Position numbers and translations under genes: made by a program. Source: Pseudoalteromonas phenolica (GTDB lineage Bacteria; Pseudomonadota; Gammaproteobacteria; Enterobacterales; Alteromonadaceae). Taken from it: 64,000 nt of DNA. The notes below the pieces were generated by a model. It saw only the letters and a list, made by a program, of their open reading frames with translations, searched no databases and was not told the DNA's origin. Location of the stretch: NCBI RefSeq assembly GCF_005876835.1, contig NZ_PPSW01000027.1, positions 92,503 to 156,502 on the forward strand. Direction: 5' to 3'. Position 1 is the first letter of the stretch. Each line of letters starts with the position of its first letter. This document shows, in pieces, positions 47,823 through 57,519 of the stretch.

Positions 47823-49844
47823 TTACCTCGCAGCATTAAGTAGGGTATCAAACACATTTTTTGCAGCTGAAATCACTTGAGCAGAAGCAGCATAAGATTG
47901 CTGGAATCTCAATAGATTTGACGCTTCTTCATCAAGGTTTACCCCAGAAAGAGACTCATACCAAGTTTCTGACTGTTGCGATAACGCTTCAAAAGCAACA
48001 AAATTAGTCCTTGCTTGATTGGTTTTTACACCCACATCTGTCACTAATTCAGTATATGCTGCATTGACCGTTTTGTGGTTTTCATCAAGTGCTGACGCCA
48101 CGACATTCTCGCGGACAATACCTTTATTTTTAATATCAAGTAGTGCCATACCATTTCTATTATCATCAAAACCACCAGTATTAAACTCAACAGAGAAGCT
48201 ATCACCGGTTTGAGGCACGCCTTCAATATTAAAATCAAATCCGTAAGTTGCGAACACAGGATCAACCAATGCAGCTTGGGCGAGAATATTTTCTCTAGGT
48301 GCTGGTGCTGTAAAAGTTACAGCTGTGCCTGTACGCGTATCGGTTATTTCATATTCATCTGGGTTAGCCGTTTTGACTAATGAAATTGGACCATTAGCCA
48401 GACTCGGAGGCGGGCCTGCATTAAACCCAGCCGCTGAGGTATCTGTTACCACGCCCTCACTGAGTGCTGCCGTACTTTGGTTGCCTATAGCTCGCTCCAT
48501 GCGGATTGGAGAAGCCAATGCTAAATCTTCAGAGCGACCCGTCGTCAAGGTAATGGTCGTTGCCGCTTCAGAATTAAACTTTATTTCGAATTGATCTGCG
48601 TTAGCTGGAACGCCGGTTACATCTATTTGTAAACCAAATGCTTCACCCGAGGTAATACTTGAAGAGTCAATTCGTCCTGCCACAACATTCGCAGTTGATG
48701 GCGTGCCCACTACTTGCCCATAGTTGTCAATTGCTTCAATTTGCACAGTCGTTGCACTGGTAAACGTCACTCTAAAATCAGTGGCAGTTAAAGACATACC
48801 TTGACCCGGTTCGAGTGTCGCCGATAGTGCTGCAGAGCCGGTATTTGCCTGATAGCCCATAGCATCTACACTCGGAATGGTAAATAAATCGCCACCTAAA
48901 TTACCGTTCAAGTCCATACCCAACCTATTTTGTTGGTTCATTGCATCTGCCATCGCAACGGTCATTTGTCCGAGTTGAGTTTGTGCTGGGATCAAAATTT
49001 CATCTCTAAATGCCAATAACCCGCCAATTTTGCCCTTCAGAGTTCTTGAGTCTAACTCCATAGGTGCTGCATTGCCGTTTTTTATATCTAATTGAAGATT
49101 TTTATGCTGAAGATCTGGATCACCATTCGTCACGAATACGCTAAATGCGCCATTTTCCATCACCAACGCTTCGCCGGTTCCTGCAAATACCAGCTTCTCA
49201 CCATTTTTGCCATCTAAAACTTGCACATCCATAAGTTCGGCTAGATCTTTAATGGCTTTATCTCGCTCATTAAAAATTGCATTGGCCGCAGACTGATCAT
49301 CGATTGCACTGATAGAAGCGATTTCTTTATTTAAGGAAGATATTTTTTCTATGTACTTGTTAGCATCTTCAGCAAAAATATCTAGTTGTTCATTTACAAT
49401 ATTTTTTTGGTCTAACACGATATCTGATAAACGAGATGCTTGATCTAAATAACTTTGTGCATCAGTGAAAAACAATGACCGTGTAACAGATGAAGAAGGT
49501 TGATTAATACTTTCTTGCAGGTTGTTATACAGCGAGTTAATACTATTCGCCAAACTGTTTGACTCTTCAGCAAATAGTAAATCTACGCGCTCAGCTTCAT
49601 TGACAAACTGCTCATAAAAAGTGGTATTTGAAATGTCTCGATTTAATTGTCTTTGTGCAAACTCATTAAGTAGCCGAACTGTTTCACCACGCCCTACTTG
49701 CCCATTACTCAAGGTGACATGCTCAGTACGCTCTCTGACATAACCTTCTGTATTTAAGTTTGCAATATTTTTACTGGTCGTCTGTAAAAGCTCAGTGCTT
49801 GATCGGATACCTGACGTACCAATATTCATTAAATTAAAAGACAT
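47823..49844 (-). CDS. flgK: FlgK, hook-filament junction protein 1
   Basis: FlgK is the first hook-filament junction protein. The 673-residue protein has the rod-type N-terminus NIGTSGIRSSTELLQTTSKN with IANLNTEGYVRE, and the C-terminal motif SGVNLDEEASNLLRFQQSYA with AAKNVFDTLLNAAR. It is somewhat longer than E. coli FlgK (547) because of a larger variable centre. It lies 1 bp after flgJ. Confidence 0.97.
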   Translation of the reverse strand: MSFNLMNIGTSGIRSSTELLQTTSKNIANLNTEGYVRERTEHVTLSNGQVGRGETVRLLNEFAQRQLNRDISNTTFYEQFVNEAERVDLLFAEESNSLANSINSLYNNLQESINQPSSSVTRSLFFTDAQSYLDQASRLSDIVLDQKNIVNEQLDIFAEDANKYIEKISSLNKEIASISAIDDQSAANAIFNERDKAIKDLAELMDVQVLDGKNGEKLVFAGTGEALVMENGAFSVFVTNGDPDLQHKNLQLDIKNGNAAPMELDSRTLKGKIGGLLAFRDEILIPAQTQLGQMTVAMADAMNQQNRLGMDLNGNLGGDLFTIPSVDAMGYQANTGSAALSATLEPGQGMSLTATDFRVTFTSATTVQIEAIDNYGQVVGTPSTANVVAGRIDSSSITSGEAFGLQIDVTGVPANADQFEIKFNSEAATTITLTTGRSEDLALASPIRMERAIGNQSTAALSEGVVTDTSAAGFNAGPPPSLANGPISLVKTANPDEYEITDTRTGTAVTFTAPAPRENILAQAALVDPVFATYGFDFNIEGVPQTGDSFSVEFNTGGFDDNRNGMALLDIKNKGIVRENVVASALDENHKTVNAAYTELVTDVGVKTNQARTNFVAFEALSQQSETWYESLSGVNLDEEASNLLRFQQSYAASAQVISAAKNVFDTLLNAAR

Positions 49845-49845
49845 C

Positions 49846-50835
49846 TTAGTTAACTCCTTGACGTACTAGCGACGTTAACATCTGTTTAAATTCTCCCCGC
49901 TGTAAGACATTTTTTATTTTTTCTGCGTAGTTTGGATCTGTGGCGTAACCGGCTTGTTGAAGTTCGTCTAAGTACTGTTCAGGCTTATCTGTATTATTCA
50001 ATGCCTGGCTGTAACGTGGATTACTTTGAAGAAAATCGACATAATCATTAATACTGTCTTTTATAGATTCATAAGCTCTAAAATTAGCTTGTTTTTGCAC
50101 AGGCAAACCTTTCTCAAACTCTAATGTCATTTTTTTGGCATGTTCACCCTGCCAAGACCTATCTGCCTTAATGTTGAATAAGTTAAAGCTACTGCCACCA
50201 TCTTGTTTAGCGATAACATGCTTACCCCAGCCTGTTTCAAGTGCAGCTTGCGCAATCATGACTGCTGGGTTCAAACCTATTTTCTGTGCTGCTGTTTTTG
50301 CGTGTTCCCACATTTCACTGATGAATGACTCTGGAGAGTCAAAACGAGGTTGTTCATCGGCGTTTTCTGCTTTAGCAACCTCTGGTGCTATTTCAGGCTG
50401 ACGACGAATAAACTCTGGGAGCTGCTCAGATGTTGGCTTTTGCATAGGTAACTGTGCATCATTACGAAGTACGGATGACGGTTTATAACCATCAACATTA
50501 GGTGAAAGCTGTTTAACAATGAGATCGGCTAAACCAAGGCTACCTTTTTTTGATAACTCTAAAGAAAGCTGTTGATCATGCATCTCTTGAAAGAACTTCA
50601 CCCCACTGGAATTAAATGGGCTGTTTTTATCTTCCATTGCTTCATTGGCTTTACGCATACTTTTCATCAGCATTTGCGTAAAAATAGATTCAAACTGCTC
50701 TGCTGCTTTTTTTAGTGCTTCATTCGATGCTTGTTGATCGCCACCGCTTTTCAACGCATCTTGTCTAAGTGCATTTAGATCACCTAAATCAAAGAAGTTT
50801 TGTTTTTCTAACGGATTGGTATTCATACTCATCAA
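49846..50835 (-). CDS. flgJ: FlgJ, rod-cap protein with peptidoglycan hydrolase domain
   Basis: FlgJ caps the growing rod and digests peptidoglycan. The 329-residue protein has an N-terminal rod-binding domain (AAEQFESIFTQMLMKSMRKA, NPFNSSGVKFFQEMHDQQL) and a C-terminal glucosaminidase/muramidase domain (NPAVMIAQAALETGWGKHVI, SSFNLFNIKADRSW). The dual-domain form is typical of Gammaproteobacteria. It starts a separate unit, flgJKL, with its own sigma54 site. Confidence 0.97.
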   Translation of the reverse strand: MMSMNTNPLEKQNFFDLGDLNALRQDALKSGGDQQASNEALKKAAEQFESIFTQMLMKSMRKANEAMEDKNSPFNSSGVKFFQEMHDQQLSLELSKKGSLGLADLIVKQLSPNVDGYKPSSVLRNDAQLPMQKPTSEQLPEFIRRQPEIAPEVAKAENADEQPRFDSPESFISEMWEHAKTAAQKIGLNPAVMIAQAALETGWGKHVIAKQDGGSSFNLFNIKADRSWQGEHAKKMTLEFEKGLPVQKQANFRAYESIKDSINDYVDFLQSNPRYSQALNNTDKPEQYLDELQQAGYATDPNYAEKIKNVLQRGEFKQMLTSLVRQGVN

Positions 50836-50864
50836 TTACACTAAATTAGTCATACACTAACAAA

Positions 50865-50879
50865 GCAATAATCGAGCCA
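50865..50879 (-). promoter_or_regulatory. Sigma54 promoter for flgJKL
   Basis: The minus-strand site TGGCTCGATTATTGC has exact GG-N10-GC spacing and a perfect -12 box. It begins directly at the T-run of the flgI terminator and is about 30 bp before the flgJ start. Confidence 0.78.
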
Positions 50880-50885
50880 AAAAAA

Positions 50886-50905
50886 AGCCCCACAATTGCG
50901 GGGCT
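50886..50905 (-). terminator. Intrinsic terminator after flgI
   Basis: A 6-bp GC-rich stem AGCCCC/GGGGCT with an 8-base loop is followed on the minus strand by a run of eight T. The T-run is contiguous with the sigma54 -24 box of flgJKL. Confidence 0.88.
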
Positions 50906-50929
50906 AACTAGTTGATTATAAATAAAACA

Positions 50930-52027
50930 CTAAATGACGACTAATTGACCATTAATCGCGCCAGCCTCTTTTAACGCTTCAAGGATCGCCATTAAATCAC
51001 CCGGCGCAGCGCCAACTTCATTTATCGCTCTGACCAAATCATCAAGGCTGACACCCGGATTAAATACAAATGCTCTTGAGTCGTCTTGATTCACATCGAC
51101 GATGCTTTGACGGGTAACAACCGTTTCGCCATTTGCTAAAGGTTGTGGCTGAGACACCATTTGATCTTCAGAAATCGTCACTGTTAGACCTCCGTGGGTA
51201 ATAGCAGCGGGCTGTAGTTTGACATTTTTGCCAATCACAATAGTGCCTGTACGCGAATTAACAATAATTTTGGCTGAGGTGTCTGCCGGTTTAAACTCTA
51301 AATTCTCAAGTGTTGATAAATAAGCAACGCGCTGTGAAGGGTCTCGTGGTGCTATTACACGAACAGACGCAGCATCCATTGGTTTTGCACTATTAGGTCC
51401 GACCAAATCATTAATGGTGTCAGCCAAACGTTTTGCTGTTGTAAAATCAGGACGGTTAAGATTAAAAGTAATAAAATCACCTTGTGTAAAAGGGCTTGCA
51501 ACGGCTCGTTCAACCGTCGCGCCGTTTGGAACTCGGCCAACTGTAGGCGTATTGATAACGACTCTACTTCCGTCTAACCCTTCTGCGCCTAAACCACCCA
51601 CGATTAAACTGCCTTGTGCAATGGCATACACATTACCATCAACACCTTTTAGGAATGTTTGCAGTAACGTGCCCCCTCTTAGGCTACCCGCGCTGCCTAT
51701 TGAAGATACTGTAATATCAATATTCTGACCGGGTTTTACAAATGGAGGCAACTCTGCATGCACCGCCACTGCCGCCACATTTTTAATTTTTGGCTTTAAG
51801 TTAGCTGGTAATGTAATGCCAAAGCCACTCAACATGGCCTTAAAGCTTTGCTCTGTAAAACGAGATTGTTCACCTGTGCCAGGTAAACCCACTACTAGGC
51901 CGTAACCCACTAACTGGTTAGAACGAACACCTTCGACCATGCTGACATCTTTGATCCGTTCTGCTTGTGCTACTTGGCTCATAATTAAAAGCAAAGCCGC
52001 AGTCATTATTTTGAACATTTTCATCAT
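50930..52027 (-). CDS. flgI: FlgI, flagellar P-ring protein
   Basis: FlgI forms the periplasmic P-ring. The 365-residue protein has a signal peptide ([18 protein letters not shown]), then the conserved [21 protein letters not shown] and [12 protein letters not shown], and the C-terminus [20 protein letters not shown]. The length is normal. It lies 6 bp after flgH. Confidence 0.98.
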   Translation of the reverse strand: MMKMFKIMTAALLLIMSQVAQAERIKDVSMVEGVRSNQLVGYGLVVGLPGTGEQSRFTEQSFKAMLSGFGITLPANLKPKIKNVAAVAVHAELPPFVKPGQNIDITVSSIGSAGSLRGGTLLQTFLKGVDGNVYAIAQGSLIVGGLGAEGLDGSRVVINTPTVGRVPNGATVERAVASPFTQGDFITFNLNRPDFTTAKRLADTINDLVGPNSAKPMDAASVRVIAPRDPSQRVAYLSTLENLEFKPADTSAKIIVNSRTGTIVIGKNVKLQPAAITHGGLTVTISEDQMVSQPQPLANGETVVTRQSIVDVNQDDSRAFVFNPGVSLDDLVRAINEVGAAPGDLMAILEALKEAGAINGQLVVI

Positions 52028-52033
52028 GGTTCC

Positions 52034-52717
52034 TTAGAATGGCATTAAGGTACTTAAGAAAAACTTAGCTAACCAACCCGCACTTTGCGCTTCTTGACCA
52101 TCACCTTTACCTGAGTATTGAATGCGCGCATTGGCAATACGATTCGACTCTACCGTATTGTCTGACTTAACATCCGCAGCACGGATGATGCCCTCTATTC
52201 GCATAAACTCTTCACCGGTGTTAAGTGTTAGCCACTTTTCACCACGAACAACCAGGTTACCATTCGGTAGCACACGCATCACATTCACCGAGATATTACC
52301 AAATAGGCTATTTGATTGGTTTGCTTGGCTGTCGCCAGAAAAAGAGTTACTAGAGTTCATACCAAACTGCAGGCTTTGACTACCAATATTAATATTATCA
52401 CCGCCAAGCCCTACCACAGGATCAAGCGATGCGGAGGTCGCTTTACCGGTTGTGGTATTTGCCGCTTTTGTCGCAGACGTTGTCTCACGAAGTACCACTG
52501 TCAAAATATCGCCAACACGGAGTGCTTTCTTATCACCATATAAATCATTTGATAAATTTGGATTAAAGAGTGAGCCTGTCGCGACAATTTGCTCAGCTTG
52601 TTGCTCTGGATAAATAGGCGCATAGTAAGGATCGTCTTTAACGACGTTTTTATTTTGTGTAGACACACACCCAGTTAAAAACAATGAGCCTAAAATGATA
52701 AAACTTACAATACGCAT
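52034..52717 (-). CDS. flgH: FlgH, flagellar L-ring lipoprotein
   Basis: FlgH forms the outer-membrane L-ring. The 227-residue protein has a lipoprotein signal ending LTGC (lipid-attached C17), then GSLFNPNLSNDLYGDKKALR-type motif, the conserved RVGDILTVVLRE and the C-terminal IEGIIRAADVKSDNTVESNR. It lies 14 bp after flgG. Confidence 0.98.
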   Translation of the reverse strand: MRIVSFIILGSLFLTGCVSTQNKNVVKDDPYYAPIYPEQQAEQIVATGSLFNPNLSNDLYGDKKALRVGDILTVVLRETTSATKAANTTTGKATSASLDPVVGLGGDNINIGSQSLQFGMNSSNSFSGDSQANQSNSLFGNISVNVMRVLPNGNLVVRGEKWLTLNTGEEFMRIEGIIRAADVKSDNTVESNRIANARIQYSGKGDGQEAQSAGWLAKFFLSTLMPF

Positions 52718-52731
52718 AGTAGCCTCCAGAA

Positions 52732-53520
52732 CTATAATTGCTGGTTAATGTAACTCAGCATCTCATCAACTTTCGAGATAACTTTTGAGTTCATTTCATA
52801 AACACGCTGAGTTTCAATGAGGTTCACCAACTCTTCGGTCACGTTAACGTTCGATGTTTCAAGCGCACCCTGTACAATAGAACCTAAACCATCAACACTT
52901 GGGTTGCCCTGAACAGGCGCACCACTCACCGCGGTTTCTGTATAAAGGTTTTGACCTATCGGCTCTAAACCAGATGGGTTGATAAAGTCACTGATCACTA
53001 GCTGCCCGATAACTACATTTTCTGCTTGTCCTGCAATCGTTACTGACACTTCACCGTCTTGTGAGATACTAATTGACTTTGCATCGTCTGGCACATTCAT
53101 TTCTGGCTGAACAGGAAAACCCGCGCCTGAAGTCACAACACGACCATTCTCGTCTGTAGTGAATTGGCCATTTCGAGAATAAGCAACCGTGCCGTCTGGC
53201 ATTTGAATCTCAAAGAAGCCGGGGCCCTGGATCATCCAATCTAATGAATTTTCGGTGCTTTGCATATTACCTTGCGAGAAGTTCTTTTGGTTCGCAACAA
53301 CCTTTGAACCTGCACCTAACATCAAACCTGACGGTAGCTCGGTATCTTGTGAAGAGCGGCCACCTGGCTGATTGATGTTTTGATAAAGCAGATCTTCGAA
53401 AATCGCGCGGCTTTTTTTGTAGCCAACGGTACTGGCGTTGGCGAGGTTATTCGAGATAACCGAAATATCAGTTTGCTGGGCGTCTAAGCCTGTTTTACTG
53501 ATCCATAATGCTGGGTTCAT
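52732..53520 (-). CDS. flgG: FlgG, distal rod protein
   Basis: FlgG is the main distal-rod subunit. The 262-residue protein has the rod N-terminus PALWISKTGLDAQQTDISVI with NNLANASTVGYKKSRA. Its C-terminus has LETSNVNVTEELVNLIETQR and KVDEMLSYINQQL. The length matches E. coli FlgG (260). It lies 17 bp after flgF. Confidence 0.98.
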   Translation of the reverse strand: MNPALWISKTGLDAQQTDISVISNNLANASTVGYKKSRAIFEDLLYQNINQPGGRSSQDTELPSGLMLGAGSKVVANQKNFSQGNMQSTENSLDWMIQGPGFFEIQMPDGTVAYSRNGQFTTDENGRVVTSGAGFPVQPEMNVPDDAKSISISQDGEVSVTIAGQAENVVIGQLVISDFINPSGLEPIGQNLYTETAVSGAPVQGNPSVDGLGSIVQGALETSNVNVTEELVNLIETQRVYEMNSKVISKVDEMLSYINQQL

Positions 53521-53537
53521 AACTTATACCTCACTCA

Positions 53538-54302
53538 TCATACTATACGAAGAAGAGTGACATGCTTTTCATCCATCTCTTCTGCTTTTTTCATTAACTT
53601 CATTTGCATTTCAAATTGACGTTGATGGTTAATCATGTCTGTCATTTCATGCACTGGATTGACATTAGACATCTCTAACATGCCACTCATAACTCGAGCT
53701 GTTGGCGATATGTCACAAAAACCACAAAAGCCATCTTCTAAGGCATCTTCTCTTGGACGAAATAGGCCATCATTGCCCTTTTGCAATTTACTGTTATCAG
53801 CTTCAATGATTTTCAGCCTATCAACTACTTCTAAAAAGTTAGCCGGTGCTCCTTGAGGACGAACTTGAATTGAGCCATCGTCACTAAACACCACCTTATC
53901 AACAGGCACAGGTAAAATAATTGGACCACCTTCGCCAATAACTTGACGGCCGTGACTCGTTCTTAACGCCCCATCAGTGGAGATGTTTAAGGTACCGACT
54001 TTTGTGTACGCTTCTTCTCCTGAAGCATCTAACACACTGATCCAAGATTTTTGGTCTACAGCGATGTCTAAATCTCTACCTGTTTCAACAACTGCACCCA
54101 TGGTCATATTGGTGCCTGGGCGCTCTTGCATCGCAAACACCCGTGTTGGTAAACCTTCACCAAACGCTTGCATTGAACGCGCTTGAGCAAAGTCAGCTTT
54201 AAAGCCTGTGGTATTGGCATTGGCTAGGTTATTCGCTTTTAATGCCACACCACGCAAACTTTGTTTGGCGCCCGACATTGCGATATACAGCATTTTATCC
54301 AT
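53538..54302 (-). CDS. flgF: FlgF, proximal rod protein
   Basis: FlgF is a proximal-rod protein. The 254-residue protein starts MDKMLYIAMSGAKQSLRGVA and has KANNLANANTTGFKADFAQA and the C-terminal MLEMSNVNPVHEMTDMINHQ. The length is normal. It heads the flgFGHI unit, preceded by a consensus sigma54 site and an upstream terminator. Confidence 0.97.
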   Translation of the reverse strand: MDKMLYIAMSGAKQSLRGVALKANNLANANTTGFKADFAQARSMQAFGEGLPTRVFAMQERPGTNMTMGAVVETGRDLDIAVDQKSWISVLDASGEEAYTKVGTLNISTDGALRTSHGRQVIGEGGPIILPVPVDKVVFSDDGSIQVRPQGAPANFLEVVDRLKIIEADNSKLQKGNDGLFRPREDALEDGFCGFCDISPTARVMSGMLEMSNVNPVHEMTDMINHQRQFEMQMKLMKKAEEMDEKHVTLLRIV

Positions 54303-54338
54303 TACATTGGCCTAAAAATTAATCTTAAACCTATTAAA

Positions 54339-54353
54339 GCAATAAAAGTGCCA
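54339..54353 (-). promoter_or_regulatory. Sigma54 promoter for flgFGHI
   Basis: The minus-strand site TGGCACTTTTATTGC is a full match to TGGCAC-N5-TTGC. It is the strongest sigma54 site in the window, about 37 bp before the flgF ATG. Confidence 0.85.
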
Positions 54354-54382
54354 ACCTAATTTTGACGTTTAAAAAAGAAAAA

Positions 54383-54402
54383 AAGGCCGCTGTTGCGGCC
54401 TT
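54383..54402 (-). terminator. Intrinsic terminator after flgE
   Basis: An 8-bp GC-rich stem AAGGCCGC/GCGGCCTT with a 4-base loop is followed on the minus strand by TTTTTCTTTTTT. It separates flgBCDE from flgFGHI. Confidence 0.92.
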
Positions 54403-54423
54403 GATGAAAGAGGGTTTAAGTGA

Positions 54424-55767
54424 TTATCGGATCTGTAGAATGTTCTGTTGTAGTGTCGAGTTAACTTCTAAGGCACGAGAGTTAGCCTGGAAGTTACGTT
54501 GAGCACTAATCAAATCTACGAGCTCGTTTGTAAGGTTAACGTTCGATTGCTCTAAAGCAGAAGAGTTAATTGTACCTAATGTACCTGAACCTGGTTCACC
54601 TGCGATTGGCTCACCTGAGGTTAAACTTTTCTTCCAAGCTGTACCACCTACCTGGGACAAACCTTGTGAGTTTGAGAAACGAACCATGGCAACCTGACCA
54701 AGGAAAGCAGTATCACCATTTGAATAAGACGCAACAACTTTACCGTCAGCACCAATATCAATACCTGCTAAACGACCAACTGTTGCACCATCTTGCTCAA
54801 GCGCCTTTACTTCAAAACGGCTTGCATACTGTGTAGGTAATTTATTTGCGGTATTACCTTCATCACTCCAATTTACTGTGATGTTATTTGGAAACTGTGC
54901 ACCATTCGTTAATCGTTGCGACAGTCCAGTAGTACCTGTCGATAAAATATTGATATCAGGAAAAGTTGTTTCTGGTGCTGTTACATCTGGCAGACCTGCA
55001 GCAGTGAATTGCAAGGTATCAATTGGTGTATGTGCACCCGCTGCAGTTTCATTACCATTGATATCGATGGGGAGCTCATCCATTGTTGCGAATACTTGCC
55101 AAGAGTTATTCGCAACAGCTGGATCTTGTTTCACAAAGAAAAACTGTACAACATGTGGCTCACCTAACGAATCATAAATGGTCGTTGATGTTGATGAGTT
55201 ATAACTTGTACTATCGCCTGGATCGAACGTTGTAGTTGATGGTGCGCCAGCACGTGAATCTAAGTTCATTGAACTATAAATGTTTGACGTGTGACGAGGC
55301 GAACCAGATGCGTCAGGAATTTGAATTGGAGAAGCGGTACTCAGGCTCAGTGATGTTGTATTACCTGTGCCTGGGTCTACCGGAAAGCCTTGTAGGTAAT
55401 TACCTGCGGCATCTGTTACGAAGTTATCTTTATTAAGTTTAAACGCACCTGCACGCGAATAGGTATAATCTTGTGAAGCGATATCTTCACTCATTGCAAA
55501 GTAGCCTTCACCCGTAATCGCTAAGTCTAACGAGTTTTGGGTAAATTTAAGCGAGCCTTGGTGAAACTGCTGAGCAACCATGGTCGTTTGCGCACCGTCA
55601 CCATTTTTAGTTTTGCCTGAACTAAATACAGATGATGCGTATACATCAGCAAATTCTGCTCGAGACTCTTTAAAACCTGTCGTGTTAACGTTAGCAATGT
55701 TGTTTGCTGTGACATCTAAGTCTTTTTGTGCCGCAGCCAATCCTGTTAATGCAATATTGAAACTCAT
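54424..55767 (-). CDS. flgE: FlgE, hook protein
   Basis: FlgE is the structural subunit of the hook. The 447-residue protein starts MSFNIALTGLAAAQKDLDVT with NNIANVNTTGFKESRAEFAD, and ends with LEQSNVNLTNELVDLISAQR and NFQANSRALEVNSTLQQNIL. The centre is variable. It is a little longer than E. coli FlgE (402). It lies 42 bp after flgD. Confidence 0.98.
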   Translation of the reverse strand: MSFNIALTGLAAAQKDLDVTANNIANVNTTGFKESRAEFADVYASSVFSSGKTKNGDGAQTTMVAQQFHQGSLKFTQNSLDLAITGEGYFAMSEDIASQDYTYSRAGAFKLNKDNFVTDAAGNYLQGFPVDPGTGNTTSLSLSTASPIQIPDASGSPRHTSNIYSSMNLDSRAGAPSTTTFDPGDSTSYNSSTSTTIYDSLGEPHVVQFFFVKQDPAVANNSWQVFATMDELPIDINGNETAAGAHTPIDTLQFTAAGLPDVTAPETTFPDINILSTGTTGLSQRLTNGAQFPNNITVNWSDEGNTANKLPTQYASRFEVKALEQDGATVGRLAGIDIGADGKVVASYSNGDTAFLGQVAMVRFSNSQGLSQVGGTAWKKSLTSGEPIAGEPGSGTLGTINSSALEQSNVNLTNELVDLISAQRNFQANSRALEVNSTLQQNILQIR

Positions 55768-55809
55768 GTTTTCACCTCTTTCACTTAAATTTACTTAAGT
55801 ACTTAAAAT

Positions 55810-56493
55810 CTATGCTATCTCTGCGACGTCTGATAATTTCACTGCGCCAGAGCTCGTATTAACTATGATGCCGTTAGCACCGTTTACGTTAACACTGTCT
55901 ATATTCTTAAATGTGGCCATGGGTAAACTGGTATATTCACCATTCAAACTACCCTCAGCCTTAATTTTGTAATTACCTGCTGGCATGGTTTCTCCGTCAC
56001 CGTTTTTACCATCCCATTCAAAGCGGATTGCACCAGCTTTTTGTGCCCCCATATCCATTTGACGAACCAGCTGACCTTTATCATCAAATATACTGACCGT
56101 TAATTTCTCTACAGGATTTTGAGCTATAATGGAGCCTTTAGCTAATTGGTCATCACCAAAGTCTATTGAATCCGATTCTAATAGCGCTTTTTTGCCGACT
56201 AGCGTAGACGCCTGTAATGCCGAGTTAGAGGTCATTGAGGCTGACAACAAATCAAACTTTTCATTTAAACCGGAAATACCTTCGGCCATCGTAAAATTCG
56301 TCATCTGCGAAATCATTTGGTCATTGTCAGCAGGTTTACTCGGATCTTGATAAGACAATTGTTGAGTAAGCAGCGAAAAGAAATCTTCTTGCGTCAATGC
56401 GTCGTTTTTCTTATCGCTCTGCGTTGTTTTATTTTGCTCAGACCAACGTAACGAATCCATATATGAAGATGCGGCATTAATATCGTTACTCAT
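55810..56493 (-). CDS. flgD: FlgD, hook-cap scaffolding protein
   Basis: FlgD caps the growing hook and is discarded. The 227-residue protein has the N-terminal motif LTQEDFFSLLTQQLSYQDPS-type (residues about 29-48, then KPADNDQMISQMTNFTMAEG). A FlgD Ig-like/Tudor region (FEWDGKNGDGETMPAGNYKI) follows. It lies 14 bp after flgC. Confidence 0.97.
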   Translation of the reverse strand: MSNDINAASSYMDSLRWSEQNKTTQSDKKNDALTQEDFFSLLTQQLSYQDPSKPADNDQMISQMTNFTMAEGISGLNEKFDLLSASMTSNSALQASTLVGKKALLESDSIDFGDDQLAKGSIIAQNPVEKLTVSIFDDKGQLVRQMDMGAQKAGAIRFEWDGKNGDGETMPAGNYKIKAEGSLNGEYTSLPMATFKNIDSVNVNGANGIIVNTSSGAVKLSDVAEIA

Positions 56494-56507
56494 CGGCTAT
56501 ACTCCCA

Positions 56508-56942
56508 CTAGCGCTGACCAAGTAATAAAGTTTTGCTGAGCATTTGCTTGGCTGCATCAGCAACTTGGACATTGGTTTGGTACGAACGTGAAGCAGAGAT
56601 CATGTTTGCCATTTCTTCTACTACATTCACATTTGGTTTATAGATGTACCCGTCTTTGTCAGCACTAGGGTGATTAGGGTTGTACTCAACCTGTAATGGT
56701 TTATCACTCTCTACGATGCCTAGCACTTTCACTCCAACCGACGCATTTAGCTGACTTGGATCATGTGCCTCAGACGCTTTGGTCAGTTCTGCTGCAAATA
56801 CAGGGTGTCGCGCTCGATAAACTTTATCTTGGCTAGAACTGATACTATTGGCATTTGAAATATTACTCGCAGTGGTATTCAATCGAATATTTTGAGCACT
56901 CATTCCAGAGCCTGCTATATCGAAAACATTATATAAGCTCAT
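56508..56942 (-). CDS. flgC: FlgC, proximal rod protein
   Basis: FlgC is a proximal-rod protein. The 144-residue protein has MSLYNVFDIAGSGMSAQNIR at the start, with TTASNISNANS, and YIYKPNVNVVEEMANMISAS with RSYQTNVQVADAAKQMLSKT at the end. The length is typical. It lies 2 bp after flgB. Confidence 0.97.
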   Translation of the reverse strand: MSLYNVFDIAGSGMSAQNIRLNTTASNISNANSISSSQDKVYRARHPVFAAELTKASEAHDPSQLNASVGVKVLGIVESDKPLQVEYNPNHPSADKDGYIYKPNVNVVEEMANMISASRSYQTNVQVADAAKQMLSKTLLLGQR

Positions 56943-56944
56943 GG

Positions 56945-57355
56945 TTATGCTCCTTGACTACCTAGGGCTTTCTTTAGCCCTTTAAACTTGCCAGTTAAAA
57001 ATTGCAAACTTGCCTGATACTCTAATGCGTTTTGTACATACAAGTTTCGTTCCACTTGTATATCAACTGAGTTACCATCACCTGTATCTGCTTGATTTGG
57101 ATTGCGAAATAACTCAACACTGCTATTTAATTGACTGCCACCATGTAGATGTTTACTGTCTGTTCTTTGCATCATGTTGCCACGTTGCTGAGAAGACTTT
57201 GCCGCTTTAAATGCCTGTGCAAAATCTATATCTTTTGCTTTGTATCCTGGTGTGTCTGCGTTCGCAATATTACTTGCTAACATCTCTGCACGTTGTGAAC
57301 GTATCAACATCGTATGTTGGTGAACGCCTAGTGCTTTATCAAAACTAATTGCCAT
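56945..57355 (-). CDS. flgB: FlgB, proximal rod protein
   Basis: FlgB is a proximal-rod protein. The start is MAISFDKALGVHQHTMLIRS; a longer frame to 57385 has no better signal and the family begins here. The 136-residue protein has RAEMLASNIANADTPGYKAK with DIDFAQAF, and the C-terminus ERNLYVQNALEYQASLQFLT. It heads flgBCDE, with a sigma54 site upstream. Confidence 0.97.
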   Translation of the reverse strand: MAISFDKALGVHQHTMLIRSQRAEMLASNIANADTPGYKAKDIDFAQAFKAAKSSQQRGNMMQRTDSKHLHGGSQLNSSVELFRNPNQADTGDGNSVDIQVERNLYVQNALEYQASLQFLTGKFKGLKKALGSQGA

Positions 57356-57391
57356 GACACGACTCCAAAAAATTGACTCTACCAAGTAAAA

Positions 57392-57406
57392 GCAATAAAC
57401 GGGCCA
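57392..57406 (-). promoter_or_regulatory. Sigma54 promoter for flgBCDE
   Basis: The minus-strand site TGGCCCGTTTATTGC has exact GG-N10-GC spacing and a perfect -12 box, about 38 bp before the flgB ATG. Confidence 0.78.
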
Positions 57407-57488
57407 AAATAAAAGATATAAATTTCAATGAGATAAGAAAAAGGATACAGCTAGAAAGATTTGAGGTGACACTCTTAAGATATAAAAA

Positions 57489-57511
57489 AAGCGGCAAGTA
57501 GGTTGCCGCTT
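57489..57511 (-). terminator. Intrinsic terminator after cheR, built from GCGGCAA/TTGCCGC
   Basis: A perfect 9-bp stem AAGCGGCAA/TTGCCGCTT with a 5-base loop is followed on the minus strand by a run of T. It is 8 bp after the cheR stop and roughly 110-130 bp upstream of the flgB transcription start. Its arms carry the same GCGGCAA motif seen near other sigma54 promoters, so it may serve a second role. Confidence 0.88.
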
Positions 57512-57519
57512 AGTATTTA

